Of a stretch of DNA of 64,000 nucleotides, positions 50,323 through 62,718 are shown piece after piece. The DNA is taken from positions 1 through 64,000 of the forward strand of contig JAEPRB010000205.1 in assembly GCA_016758965.1 (NCBI GenBank), written 5' to 3'. Every line of letters starts with the position of its first letter. Position 1 is the stretch's first letter. A program made the position numbers and the translations under genes. The notes under the pieces were generated by a model. That model saw nothing but the letters and a program-made list of their open reading frames with translations, was not told the origin of the DNA and made no database searches. Source of the stretch: Circinella minor. Its lineage: Eukaryota; Mucoromycota; Mucoromycetes; Mucorales; Lichtheimiaceae.

Positions 50323-53174
50323 GTGTATATTATAAATATCTTTGATAAAATAATATATAGTAATAGTATGTTACGTATTGCACTAATATATATATTTTCA
50401 TATATAGAAAAATGCCATAAGGGTTATAAAACCATACAAAAAAAAATTAGTCAAAAAAAAAAAAAATAGAGAAAAGAGGAAATACACTTATAAATGTATG
50501 TTTTTCTTCCCATAATAAAATAAAATCGAGCGGGGATCGACGAAAACAGAAAACAATTGTATAACGATTCTTGAACACTACTTGTTTATTCTTCGGTGTT
50601 CATTTCCGCGTACAAGAATAATTGACATATTCCGTTACGAAAAGTATATCTGATCAAAAAATAAGTATCCCCCCCAACCCAACAACAATAGCAAACAACC
50701 CCAAACACAACCCCCCAAAAAAATATATGGTATCATTATATCTGATAAATAATAAAAATAAGGAATCAATAGTATCAGTAGTGATAATATTGTTACATGT
50801 TGAAGTAGATGATAATAGGTAACGTGACACATCAAGAAAAAATAAGTGGGTATTTTTTTTCAAATCAGCATATGGGTTGATTGACAAAAAAAAAAAAAAA
50901 AAAGAAAAGAAAAGAAGACAAAAGAAGTTTACTCGAGTTATAAAATAAATAAAAAATTAATGGATCATCCATTCGCCCATGTCAGCAAGAAAGACTACTT
51001 TTTTCATATCTGCAAAATTTGGGTAGCCATGGTAAACACACAAATATTATTTCTACATATTTGCTTACTACAATGACTTTTTACTTTATTTTTATCGATC
51101 ATTTTTATTGTTACGTATATAATAAAAAGTATAAGTGCGCGGTACTTCGGTGACAATCATCAATCGCGTCATACCCACAGAATAAGGAGAAATTTATGAT
51201 TATATATACAAACGCATTATTAGAACTGAATAAATTGTGATTACCATCTTTTTTTCTTTCCCATTTTCTCATTTTATTCTTGATAATAATGTGTTTTGAC
51301 AATAATAACAATAATAATGGATCATCAGCGATCTAGCCAACTACATCGGCATATTTTATTTTCCAAATTTTAGTTCCATACAATGCGATTTTTAGGCCAT
51401 TCAATTATTCTATTAAAATACTGATTTTTCTTTTTTGGCACATTGGCTATAATATACATATAGATTATAAATAGTGATAATTGAAAGCAATTTCGGTTAT
51501 TATAACATATCAACAATGAGGAAAGAGTGAACCTATAATTGTATTATCGTCCGCTCCACGACTTTATCATGCGAAATTTATGCAAAATTAGAAACCGTAC
51601 GTTTGCTTACATGTTTCCAAATGAAATAAAAAATACCACCTCAAAAAAAAAGTTATTATATACATATGTGTCTATATATAATCAAATGTACTTTGATAGA
51701 TATGAAATACCTCATAGCCGCCATTCGGTGACGAACGTCAACACCAAAATAATTCATGCTGTTACATCATTAATTTAAATCTTTACGTAGGTTTGTAATA
51801 ATCGTTATTCTACATATCATCCCTGTGGTCATTCGTTGCGTTATGCTATTTTTATATATAGGCACTATATAGAGGGCTTTATCACAGTTATGTGTAGCTC
51901 AAATAACCCGTCTTTTAATATTATTTTTATTATAAAGTTATAAAGAATCATGTATATACTAATTGATACACTTTATTCTCTTCATTTTAGTAACAACATT
52001 CAACTTAAATAAATATATTTCTGTTCACAACAAACTATGTGATGCTCTTAAATAATAATGATAAAATGCGGCATCTGATTTCAGAATACGTACAAAATTG
52101 GTTTATTGTTTGATTCATTATAGAGCGACAACAAGAGATTTATTAATCTCGTCGAGAATTAAAACAAAAATGAGTCTCATTTTCTAAACTGTATCCACTC
52201 ACACAAAATTGAGCCAAGAGAACTTCAAACATGCAAATATATACTTTAATATAAAATGGAATAATTAGGTAGGGCTATTTTTATTATTTTATTTATATAC
52301 ACTGCTATCATGGTTTACAATGTCATCATTGATAATAGTATCACCACCACTAGCGAGAGCAATGTTTTATCTCTTAAAAATAAATACCATGAACAACCAA
52401 CAATTATGATATGTAAAATATTGTACAGAGAGCAATCATAACTAATAAAACAATTCAGAAAGTTAAATTTTGAATGGATTACTAATATTGATGTCTGATG
52501 ACATTTCATAGAGGTATGATATGATCATGTCTACATATAAATTGCTTACATGTAAGGCGTCGATATATATGTTATTGGGGCTTAGACAATAATAAACTAA
52601 GCATCCATGGATCCAAAACAACTACAATTTTGCAACATTGGTCTTGAAGAATTAACTGGAAAAAAAAAGAGTCCTTGTTATGCAAGTACACTAGACGAAT
52701 AGTCTTCCGCTGTAATATACAAAAATTAAAATTATTCTTAAATACGTATCAAAGATATTATTATTTTTGTCATATTTGCTATTATTGTTATTGTTATCTT
52801 TACCGACATTATCATAACTATCCAAATTGCGTGATATGATTGACGGAAGGACTCATTTCTGTCTTTGCTAATTGTATACATATTCTCCAATCGATTCAAA
52901 AAAGCCTTTCTTCAGTTCTATCATTAATTTATATATCTTTTAATGCTCTTTCAACAATTTAGTAATTGACTTGACAATAACTTTCATTGAGCTTAAAATC
53001 TCTCAAACTCATTACAAGATTTCTTTTTTGTGGATTCAGACGACGTAATATTCCTGATATAAGAACTCCCACAACCCAAGTTTCTATTCTATTTCATATA
53101 ATTTATGTATTATTTAAATACAACTGCATAGCGTATATCTTCTTTATTTTATATCTTTATACGAAGTACTCCAA
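50323..53174. other. Gene desert, nothing supported
   Basis: Starts with the promoter region of the Zap1-like gene (A runs near 50,455 and 50,884), then AT-rich sequence. Open frames are short and lack protein character. Confidence 0.45.
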
Positions 53175-55230
53175 TCACACATTGAACGCTCTACCATGGC
53201 AATAAACATAAAACAAAATCTGACCTATTATTGCTTTAAACTTTCTTTTTGTTTGCTTGTCAGGGTTTTGTGATATTTCTTCTGCCGCCGAGACGATGTA
53301 ATACTGTATAGTATAATTATTCTAAAGTTAAGATATCAACCGTAATGTTATTTCTCTTACAGGCGTGTGGAAAATGAAAGAATAAGCTTACCATGTAATT
53401 TAATAAAAGAAAAATACTCCCAGCACTGTCCATGAATTCTTCAACTTCGCAAAGCGTTGTTGGTAATAAGATGTACATTTCTGATTTATTGGCAGCAACA
53501 AAGACATCTTGGTGCTGCTAAACACCATATAAATACCCATGAAGACCTGAAAACAATTGTATTAAAAACATACGTACATAAATGAGCAACCCCATTTGTT
53601 ATTAACCATGAATCACAAAACCTATCAACCACTTCTTGTTATCTTACCCATCACATCCATGGCCAGAAGATTCACGGGTCTTAAGTTAGAGCGCTTTTTT
53701 TTTCTGATCTAACCAACGAAACAACGCGGCAATTCTTTTAGACGACCGCGGTCATAAATTTCAGATCAAGGTAAACCAAGTTGGTCTTAACTACTAGACC
53801 AACTTAGACCCAAGGTTGCTTAAACCCCTTGTATCCACCCCAAGGCCTGTTTACTCAATCTACCATACAAACATTCGACCTGACGTTCTTTGTTTGTTGT
53901 TCGAACATTAGATCTGGGTCAGCGTCAAATTTTTTGTGTTCATTTGAAGATAACTCAACCCGATTTTCTTTCCATGAGTAACCACCAGCATGTTAGTTTT
54001 ACACCAGGATCCATCATCATCTTTCATCTCCTCTTTTGTTGCTCGAGACACAATTTTACCACTAAAGTACATATTAATTCAAGTTTTTATACGATAATAT
54101 ATTAAGCCTGCCTGTTTGTTTGTTTATTTACTCACGTTCGTACATGGACAATAGAACACTGAAAAAGAGCATGACATCTTATAACTATATTTATCTTGAT
54201 AAATAAGTTGGATCATGTAAAACCCAAAAAATAATAATATATACATAATTTGTCAGCAACGATGATATAGTGATAAAGATGATAATGTAATATTGGTAAA
54301 TTCATTACAAATATAGATCGTATTTTACCTATAACCCCCAGGACTTTATCCCAACTACAAACATTTTCAGTGTCACACAAAATAAATACTTCAGCTTTCT
54401 TTAACTTCTCGAAAGAAAAAGTCGACAGTTTAATTTATGGTTTGTATAATAGATATTCAGTTATTACAGAAAATTTATTTGGATTCTTGAATTCTGTATC
54501 GCCTTCTAATGAGGCTCCAAATACAATTTGATGATTGTTTTTTTCTTCTTTTTTGGCAAAGTTTGACGTTTTATATATGCTTATTCACAAAAATTTCTAC
54601 GTAATTGATAAACTTTTCAACTTGTTAGAGAAGCTGCCTTCCCAGAAGTACGCTTCACATCACCGTATTAGTCTTTATGATAAAACGATTACTATTTTTC
54701 ACATACGCATTTCTTCAATTTCAATTACGACAATAAACATATTATTTACCATATATAAAATCTTATTTGAACAAACCAAATTAAAGCAATTAATCAATTT
54801 TGGCGGTTATAGGTGAAATACACTCTAAGAAAATATCGTAAAAAGTCTTTCACTATAGTCACCAATTTTCAGCATCTCGAGCTTCTTTCCGAATATATGA
54901 ATCCGAGCACCTACGTACAATGATGCCACCTTCGTGATATTCCTAGCAACAAGGATCTTACTAAATTAGTATGATAAGCATCACATTTGTGTTTCCCTTC
55001 GTTTATTATAACAGTTGCTTGATTTAACTTTAATGTAATTGTCCAACTACATCATCTACTTCTGTTTTGTACATACACTTTTTATGGTAATTATCGTCTT
55101 TGATCATATTGGACAACGAGTTGAAGCTGAATTCAGCAATATAATCCTTTATACTAACTTGTCACTCCTTAACGTATTTACAATGCCAGATAATGCGAAT
55201 CCTCATATCCATGGATCTTATTTAATAATT
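53175..55230 (-). pseudogene. Decayed multi-exon gene of unknown family
   Basis: Reading the minus strand from about 55,150 one meets coding-like blocks in order: FNSLSNMIKDDNYHKKCMYK, ATVIINEGKHKCDAYHTNLV, KILVARNITKVASLYVGARI (frame change between them), QVEKFINYVEIFVNKHI, QIVFGASLEGDTEFKNPNKF, AEVFILCDTENVCSWDKVLG, then three blocks with good splice sites: NLRPVNLLAMDVMG to a donor at 53,647; GLHGYLYGV-stop-QHQDVFVAANK to 53,392 (exon 53546-53392); and YYIVSAAEEISQNPDKQTKR ... FYVYCHGRAFNV (53303-53175). The last introns keep phase, but at least six in-frame stops and several shifts mark it as dead. It is clearly of gene origin, since the blocks lie in one order on one strand. I do not recognise the family. 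Confidence 0.6.
53778..53805. repeat. Inverted repeat, 10-base arms
   Basis: AAGTTGGTCT, an 8-base loop, AGACCAACTT: a perfect stem. It lies inside the decayed gene region and could be a small insertion or a replication-slip product. Confidence 0.7.
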
Positions 55231-55378
55231 ATTTAATTTACTGCTGTAATTAATAACAATAGGAGAAAAAAGAAAACATCAAAGTAAATAAACACAACAA
55301 TCATGGAACACAGTTAAACACACTTTTTGCGAAGGTCTTATTCCATTTTTGACCCCACATTTTGCACCCCTCCCCGGA

Positions 55379-55437
55379 TTTTTGCACTACTTTCGGGCCA
55401 AGTTCTACCTGTGCAAGAGGCAGGGTTCAGCTGTAAA
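55379..55437. repeat. Repeat-element terminus, copy B
   Basis: TTTTTGCAC, then GGGCCAAG, ACCTGTGCAAGAGGCAGGG and CTGTA, in the same order as at 37,927. It is preceded by CCCACATTTTGCACCCCTCC, which may be a further repeat unit. Confidence 0.5.
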
Positions 55438-58166
55438 TCCTTTTGAAATACATCGTCATGGGCAGAAAGAAGAGAGGGAGGCAGAGGAAATCCATCTCCC
55501 TTTTTCTGATGAAAATCACATTAAATTACACACGTAACTAAAATTTGGTTACTGTACTTGGTCTACATGTCTTAAATATCTATAGTACTATGTTCTTCAT
55601 TTTGACAAAGTGAATTTTTATGTCGTACAGTTAACAAATACCTATTTTTTTCTACCTTAAAAGAAATATAAAATACCTTCTATTATATATATTACCAAGG
55701 GCATAAAAAAGCAAAAGACAAAAAGTGATGAATCTATATTCTCTTGACGTTGGAAAAAAAAAAAACTATTCTAAAAATCCACCACTCTGAGCTCTTCAAC
55801 ATATTAAAAAAGGAATGCGCACTTTGTATCTCCTATTCTCCTTAAAAAAATCTTTGGTAGCAATGATTGATCGGCATAAAATAAATCATTATCATGCGAA
55901 AAGAAAAATTATTTTGTTGAGGTACCGCCGTCAAAACACAGGGCATAAAAAGAGTACATGTATTCCTTTAAAGAAAAAACGATTTAGATCTGTAAAACAA
56001 CAAGAATGGACCATTCAGGATTAGATTATGACATTCCATCGCCATAACAATACTTTTCTCAACAATACTTTTATTTAGTAACAAACACGCTTTTCTTCCA
56101 TTGTCATAGTTGTATATCCCCCCTTTCTCCCCCCCAAAAAAAAAGGTCTAGAATAAGGTCACATGCCCAAATCGGGAACATGATTCCGTTGTTGCTAAGA
56201 AAATAGATACTTGTCGCGTTTTTTTTTCTTTTGCTTCTTTACCCACTTTTTATTCATTCACAAAAAACGTGAATTATCCTTCCCCTTATGAATCCCCACC
56301 CCTTGAAATAACTTTCCCGTTCTTATTTTACGCATTCATTGTACAAGCTAAACAATGCCGTCGTTTTTACATATTATATGACACGTTTCTGGGCAGCAGC
56401 AGTTTCGTGGTCATTGCTTTCTCTGTTGAACTTTCTCTTTTTTTTTGTAGCAGCATTGCCCCAGTGTGTTCATAGACCAAACTTTTACGTGCATTCTCAA
56501 AACTTTTTTTGTCAGGTAATCTTTTTATGTGTTACTAACAATATATATTGTGAGGGTCTATGAATCTCTGCCGTGGTATTTGCAAGTGGCCATAAGGGAC
56601 TAGCGTTATGCTTATACCTACAATACGAGGCTGCGGATTTTCTTTTTTTGTGTATTATTGCCCAGTACACGTTTTTTCATATTTATCTTGGGGTTTCTTG
56701 CCAGCGTAGGTTCGTCAACTGCCGAGCCCAAACCAGCCTGGGTATGCACAAGCAAAAACTTCTCTCCTTCCTCCAGAAAGAGAATGCACGGGATGAATTC
56801 CTTCTTTTCGAGGAGGGCTTCGTCTACGGAACGATTCATTGGCAGGGTATGGTAAGAGCCCAGAGGGAGATGCTTAGGGGACCTCTCTCGTTGTCACAAG
56901 TCGGACAGATACAAAATACATGGGGGGGAAGGGGAAAGAAAAAAATAATATAAAAAAAAAAGCAGAAAAGAGATATATGGAAATAATGTATTTTACTATC
57001 GCGACTGGGTAAGTAGACGCTGTCGGGCTGGTTGGTTAGGGCAAGTGATGTTTGGAAAGTCGAGGAGTTCGGATTCTACAAGCCCGCCTCGATGGACCTT
57101 TCATTGCGATTCTCTTGTAAAACGCTGTTTTTTTTGGGCTTACCTTGTCATTACCTAATCTCTCACCTCGAGGATTGCGGGAAAGCAAGGCGGGGACGAA
57201 AAGAAGAATAGTAGTAGTATTAAAATGATGACATTAAATCATATTATTTTTTTCGCCGATGTGTGTGTATTCACATATCCTTCATGGCGCAACATGATTA
57301 AGTCTGATTAAAATAATAAAAATTACGACCTTTTTTAATGAAATTATTTTACCTGTTTACAAATAAACTTATTAATTGATATTACATATCTATAACAAAA
57401 AAAAAAGATTCTTATTAGCGTGTGTGAATAATAAAATGTCAATAGAGCATAAGTGCTATATCCTAGCCAAAAAAAGATTGTCGATGAGGATGTGTGTACA
57501 CGGAAAACTAAAGAATGAGAATATCATAATGATTGAGCACATTAGTTGGATGTAGAAATATTAATATCAATATTCGAGAAAGAAATGCTGATTACGTACA
57601 GTATATGTTAGGTTAATTTGAAATACAATCTGGTTGAACTACATTTTACGCACCTTCCTCATCAAGTATTGTTCTAATTGTTGCAACAAATCTGTATCAA
57701 GTGAGATGCTGCTGCGAACCTGTTATACATAAAATAATAATAATGAATATTGAGTAAATACACAAAAAACAAGTTGTCGTTCAGTTGTGCTACCTCAATA
57801 TTTGTGCAGTTACGCCTTTCGACTTCAAGGTTATTATGTATTAATGTTGTTGTGACGAGATTGACAGATTTTCTATATTGCCTGAATATGATTACCCAAT
57901 TAGTAAGCAATCAAAATAAACAATATGAACGGCACCTTGAGATATACTACCTTCTCTTTATCAATCCGTGTCCAATCAACCTTTCCGACGTCTGCTGGAA
58001 AATAAGAACGTAATTGTATAAAATATTGTTAGGAATAAAAACGATTGAAAAAGAAAGCACAAGGAAATAAATAAGAAGAGTTTACGTTAAGGACTAAAAT
58101 CTTTTTTTAGCATAATTTTAAGGTTGTCCTGGATCTGTTATCTCTGACTTGTATTGAAAGACGATC

Positions 58167-58410
58167 TTTTTAAAGGAAGTGTCACAAAACACTTGGTAAA
58201 CCCTACAAACTGGAAACTATATCCATACATGTCAATCTATTAAGTGAAATTTATAGGTAGTGTACGTAACTAATACATTGATAAAAAGAAATAGAAGCAG
58301 GATATAGTATATAGACTGGAACCGGTACCTTTAATAATTAAAATTACTAAATACCCATTCCTGCCAATTGAACAGCCTCGGTTTCCACAAATTTTTTAAA
58401 GGAAGTGTCA
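58167..58410. repeat. Direct repeat pair, 18 bases, 226 apart
   Basis: TTTTTAAAGGAAGTGTCA occurs at 58,167-58,184 and at 58,393-58,410. The second copy continues into ACTTCC, giving GGAAGT-GTCA-ACTTCC, a small hairpin. It may mark the ends of a short non-autonomous element. Confidence 0.5.
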
Positions 58411-59924
58411 ACTTCCAGAAACTGGGGGGGGTTACTGTTTTTACACAGATTTAATTTGTATGCATATACGTAACAATAGCATTTTTTGAAATATATAAAT
58501 AAGAATGAGAGCAATCTTCAAACGATTCCTTCTACACTTTATTAGCTCACCTTGTCATTTATTGATCATGACGTTCAATATTTTTCATTCCAGAGGTACA
58601 GCCATCTTTTGCAAGAACAGTAGCTTTAATTGTTTGCTAGGACATACTTTCATATCTGTTACACCGCAAGACTATTTTTTTTAGCTGCAACCAACTTCAT
58701 GTTTATACATGATTGTTTGACATGCCATTTCACAAATTGATGATGTTACTTTGACTGATTTGTAATACCTTCCTGACTTGAGACTGTTTGTATAGTTCAG
58801 TTTTTTTTATTGTGAAAATAGAGAGAAAGGAAATAAATCTCTGACTGACCACTTCGCGTTTTTTTTTTCGTTTGTAGCTAGTTTCGGACTTTTGTTTGCT
58901 TTTTTTTCATGCATAAAAACTGATATAATTTTATGTTTTAGTGAAGATCTTGAGAACCTTGGGTTATAGTTTTACCAATGAAAATATTGGAAAGGGGTTG
59001 AACGTGGATAATAATTATAGTATCTAAAATTTTCTATTCTTCCAATGACAAGGATGACGATACCTATATGTTCGTTTATTCATAAGAGTTTGAATTAGTA
59101 ATTATTCTTGGCTATCACCTTGTCGATAAGTTCACACTCACTCCTCTTTTCTAAATTACAAGTTGACATTTTGTTATTATACAATAATGACGAGAGTCGT
59201 GATAATCACGGTTTATTGCTGTCCTGGAAATATGTGGGAAAAAAAGGCAGTAAAGAGTAGTCAGAATAACTTGTATTGGTGTGTAATCCATAATGTTAGT
59301 TGTTTTTAAAATACTTCCTATGATAGAAGTTAAAATGTGTGCTATTTTTATAATACATAGTACATGAAAACAGTGACATATAATACTTATAAGGGGAGTA
59401 GTGAACGATAACGGAGGCAGGGTACATATATTACATACCAGCGATGTTGATTTAGTTTTACGTAACAGTCCAAAATATTTTCGTATTTCTTACCAATATG
59501 ATAAAAGCTGCTCATATTAGTATTTTTAATAAGCTTCATAGTATATGTTTTGCTCATATTGCTCCACAACCATCCGTAGCGGTAGTTGGTTGTGGATTAA
59601 AAGGTATGTTGTACTTGCTTTCGATTAGTCTATTCAAACATCTATTGATAACCACCCAGCAAAGTTATGCATCTTATTTCTATCTTACACAACACCAAAA
59701 AATCAAATACATCGTTTCTCAGTGTTAAAAAAAGCTGATCATAATATTAGATGATTTATTGCATGACTTAACTCGAAAATATGCTTGAATACTACTTACA
59801 TTTTGGAAATATGATCCCGAACTGAAGCTACTTGTTTTTTTTAGACTGTGTTACAGAAGGCCTGGGAGCTTTCTACAGTTGACAACTCTGGAGCAAAAAA
59901 GAAAACTGAATTCGGTGGTTAAAC

Positions 59925-59947
59925 TGTAACCCCGAATTGGGGTTACA
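59925..59947. promoter_or_regulatory. Perfect palindrome upstream of the CBS gene
   Basis: Arms TGTAACCCC and GGGGTTACA around GAATT, 83 bases before the ATG of the CBS-domain gene. Each arm contains a GTAACC/GGTTAC half-site like those of the X-boxes in that gene's fifth intron. A dimeric factor site is inferred. Confidence 0.45.
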
Positions 59948-60029
59948 AATGCAGAGCGCTCCACATTCACCCACTCGCTTTTTTAAGTCTTTTCTTCTTT
60001 TAAAACCACAATATAAAAAAAGACAGACA

Positions 60030-62129
60030 ATGTCAACACAACATCGTGAAGGACTCAGTGTTAAGCCTCATGACTGGTGCATGATTCCAGCTGGTACACT
60101 TCTGAAAGCGCAAAAAGTTGTTACAATGTAAATGTTGAAAAACTTTTTTTTATTCTGAATGGAACACATACAACATATATGCATATATGAAATGAGTCTA
60201 TTTTTTTTTGAAGAATGACTGAAACCCCTCTCTAAACAAATAATAACAACTTTTATTAGTGACGGTGCACTTCCTGTAGAAGAAGCGTGTAATATTTTAA
60301 TCAAGAATAATATATCATCCGCACCAGTCTTTGATAGTACCAAGTCAGCGACGGATTATGTGGGAATGTTTGATTATGGTGATGTTATTGCATACCTTTT
60401 ATTGGTCTTGTTGGATCAAGTCCCGGGTCAATCTCAGCAATTGGAAGGTGAAACATTTGAAATTACAGATATTATTCGTCTTGCTATTCAAGGACAAGCT
60501 GTCCCAGTAAAACTTGCTAGTGGTAAAACTATATATCATATGTTTTTTCTCTAATCGTTAATATCTTTGAGTTTGGTTACCGAGTCTTTAAAAGAATGAA
60601 TTAATCACAAAATAACTTTATATAGATCTTTCTCAAAAGAATCCTTTCTATTCAATTCTTCCCGAGTCAACATTATTATCGGCCATTGAAGAATTTGCTT
60701 GTGGTACACATCGTGGTAAATGGCATCATGATTTTTTTTTTATTTCTTGTTTTGAGTTGTAACACATGGATGGAAAAAAAAAAGACATGACAAAGTAACG
60801 TACATATTTTTTAATAGTGTGTGTATTGGATCATAGCGGAGGAATTCAGGTAATAATTATTAAAAAAAAAAGATTAAGAGAGAGAAAAAAAGAAAAAGAA
60901 ATTTGGTGCGATATTAAGATGATCCAACTATATGTACGTTTTTTTAAAAAAAATAGGGTATTTTGTCACAATCGACGGTAGTTGAATATCTTTATAACAA
61001 TCGAAAACAATTTCCAACCATTGAAAAATTATTAGGGCAAACGGTAAAAAAATAAAAAAGGGAATATGTTTTCCTTTCCTTTTTTGTATTAACCCGACTT
61101 TTCCACTTGGTTACCTTAGTAACCATTTTTCTTGGTAACCATAGCAACAGCTAATCCTCTGAGTCTTTCTCTGTATTTTTTTTTCGCTATATAGTTACGT
61201 CAGCTGGGCTTGGGTGAAACAGATGTAATAAGTGCAAGTTCAGATGCGCGTGTTCTTGATGCACTTTCATTAATGAGTAAAATATCTTTGTTTTTTTTTC
61301 ACACATTTAATATAAATTTGCTTTTTGTTTATTGAAGGCTGTTTATAAAGAAAAGCTAACCAATATATTTATATATACATTTATGTATCACACATTTAAA
61401 TATGTTGAAAACGCACAGGCCAGAACGGAGTATCTTCAGTAGCTATTGTTGGTTCCAATGGAATTGCATTGGGTAACATTAGTATGACGGACATTAAGGT
61501 AAACACAAAAAAAGCACAGTTGCTATTGTAACAATATTGAAATCCATACCATGTGACAATTTTATTTTTATTTTTCAATTTTTGTTAATACTATTATTGT
61601 TATGTGGAAAAATAATTATTTTTTATTTTTTATTTTTTCTATGTTACGTATAATAGCATGTGATGAAAGATTATAAACATAATTTGTTATGGATAACATG
61701 CTTTCAATTTGTAAGTATGGTACGAACAGAACAAGGAATTGAAGACGGACAGGTAAATGTTATTATTTTTTGGAACGATTGGGATCGCTTGTAGGATAGC
61801 ATTTATGTATACATATATAAAATGAAGAGAAAGAAAGTGGGAGGAAAATATGAAAAGGGGAAAAGAATATATGCAGCCAAGTAAAACATTTCCAATCATT
61901 TCCTCAGGATCGTTTACCTGTATTTGATGTCCGTCTGGATACACAACTTGGATTTACAATCGCCAAATTATTAGCCACTCGATCTCACCGTGTTTGGGTA
62001 ACGGATGATATGGGCAGACCCATGGGTGTGGTATCTCTTACAGATGTATCTCGCGTTTTAGCAGAAAGTGCTGGTATACAAACAGCAAAGTGTCCAAGAC
62101 GGGTTAGCGTAGCTGTAAAAAAAGATTGA
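60030..62129 (+). CDS. Four-CBS-domain protein, Snf4/Sds23 type, 349 aa
   Basis: Nine exons: 60030-60127, 60260-60522, 60626-60715, 60818-60849, 60957-61043, 61195-61276, 61419-61498, 61657-61752 and 61908-62129 (1,050 nt). Repeated CBS units are visible: LPVEEACNILIKNNISSAPV with YVGMFDYGDVIAYLL; LPESTLLSAIEEFA with CVLDHSGGIQGILSQSTVVE; SDARVLDALSLMSQNGVSSV with GNISMTDIK; and TIAKLLATRSHRVWVTDD with PMGVVSLTDVSRVL. The last matches the HRVxVxD...GVVSLTD signature of AMPK-gamma (Snf4), which binds adenine nucleotides; Sds23-like proteins share the layout. An energy-sensing or kinase/phosphatase-regulating role is inferred. ATG 60030 follows a typical T/A-rich leader; a frame-sharing ATG at 59949 would add 27 residues but is judged less likely. 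Confidence 0.9.
61110..61148 (+). promoter_or_regulatory. Two tandem RFX X-box motifs in intron 5 of the CBS gene
   Basis: GTTACCTTAGTAAC (61110-61123) and GTAACCATAGCAAC (61135-61148) both match the RFX/Crt1 consensus GTNRCC-NN-RGYAAC at every position, in the same orientation and 25 bases apart (start to start). They lie in the intron between exons 61043 and 61195. Confidence 0.5.
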
Positions 62130-62246
62130 TATTCATAATATGATGTTATAAATAATATTGTTGTTTTTCGTGCGTTTAATAATACACATGTGTAATGATT
62201 GACAATTCACAATATTATTATCCTTTCCTTTATGGAAATATAAATG

Positions 62247-62285
<39 letters not shown>

Positions 62286-62650
62286 GACTGACTCTCATTG
62301 TCTTTACCGTATTTGGATGAATGGATAACACAATGTCATTAATATGGTAGTAAGAAGGGAACACTGTTGTTTTGGAATGTACTCGTTTTTTATATCACTT
62401 CTATTGTTACAATCCATTTTACTCATACCTTTTTGAATAGGCTACGTAGAAAAAAATATAAAAAAATAGAGGGAAACCGAGTAATACGTAATGTCATCTT
62501 TCAGCATTAGTATTACGTAAGTTATTGATATCAAAGTCATTATTCTCATTAATTCTTCATAGAGAAGCGTTGTGATATATTATTATAAACTACTGGTTTT
62601 TTCAAATTGTTTGCATCAAACAGAAATAATTTCGCATCAATGAAAATAAA
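62130..62650. other. CBS gene 3' flank
   Basis: AT-rich with a (GA)n tract and several TACGTA hexamers near 62,440-62,520. No gene. Confidence 0.5.
62251..62283. repeat. (AG)n microsatellite
   Basis: Sixteen AG units in a row, 120 bases after the CBS stop. Confidence 0.9.
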
Positions 62651-62718
62651 TTTTGCGTTTCCCATATTAAAGATTTTGCGTTGCCTAGGGAATAAATTTG
62701 CGCTAATGATTTTGCGTT
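62651..62718. repeat. Iterated TTTTGCGTT words, likely transposon end
   Basis: TTTTGCGTT occurs at 62,651, 62,674 and 62,710, with a shorter ATTTGCGC at about 62,695. The block lies just outside the broken transposase, so a subterminal repeat of that element is likely. Confidence 0.45.

Larger units (their letters stand above)
55231..59924. other. Gene desert with repeat relics and coding-like fragments
   Basis: It contains a repeat terminus at 55,379; a locally GC-richer block at about 56,570-57,200 with a minus-strand frame (MNRSVDEALLEKKEFIPCIL...) of coding character; spliced-looking minus pieces at about 57,990-57,640 (QYRKSVNLVTTTLIHNN ... NCTNIE, then after an in-phase intron VRSSISLDTDLLQQLEQYLM); an 18-base direct repeat at 58,167 and 58,393; and a minus fragment at about 58,680-58,560 (CGVTDMKVCPSKQLKLLFLQ). 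None forms a complete gene. They look like remnants. Confidence 0.4.

Noticed and set aside
53778..53805. Hairpin as a structured RNA or tRNA
   Set aside because: No tRNA arms, no B-box sequence, and it lies within a decayed coding region.
59949..60029. Longer N-terminus for the CBS-domain protein
   Set aside because: The extra residues have no CBS character and the sequence before 60030 looks like a T/A-rich leader; the promoter palindrome would also abut it.
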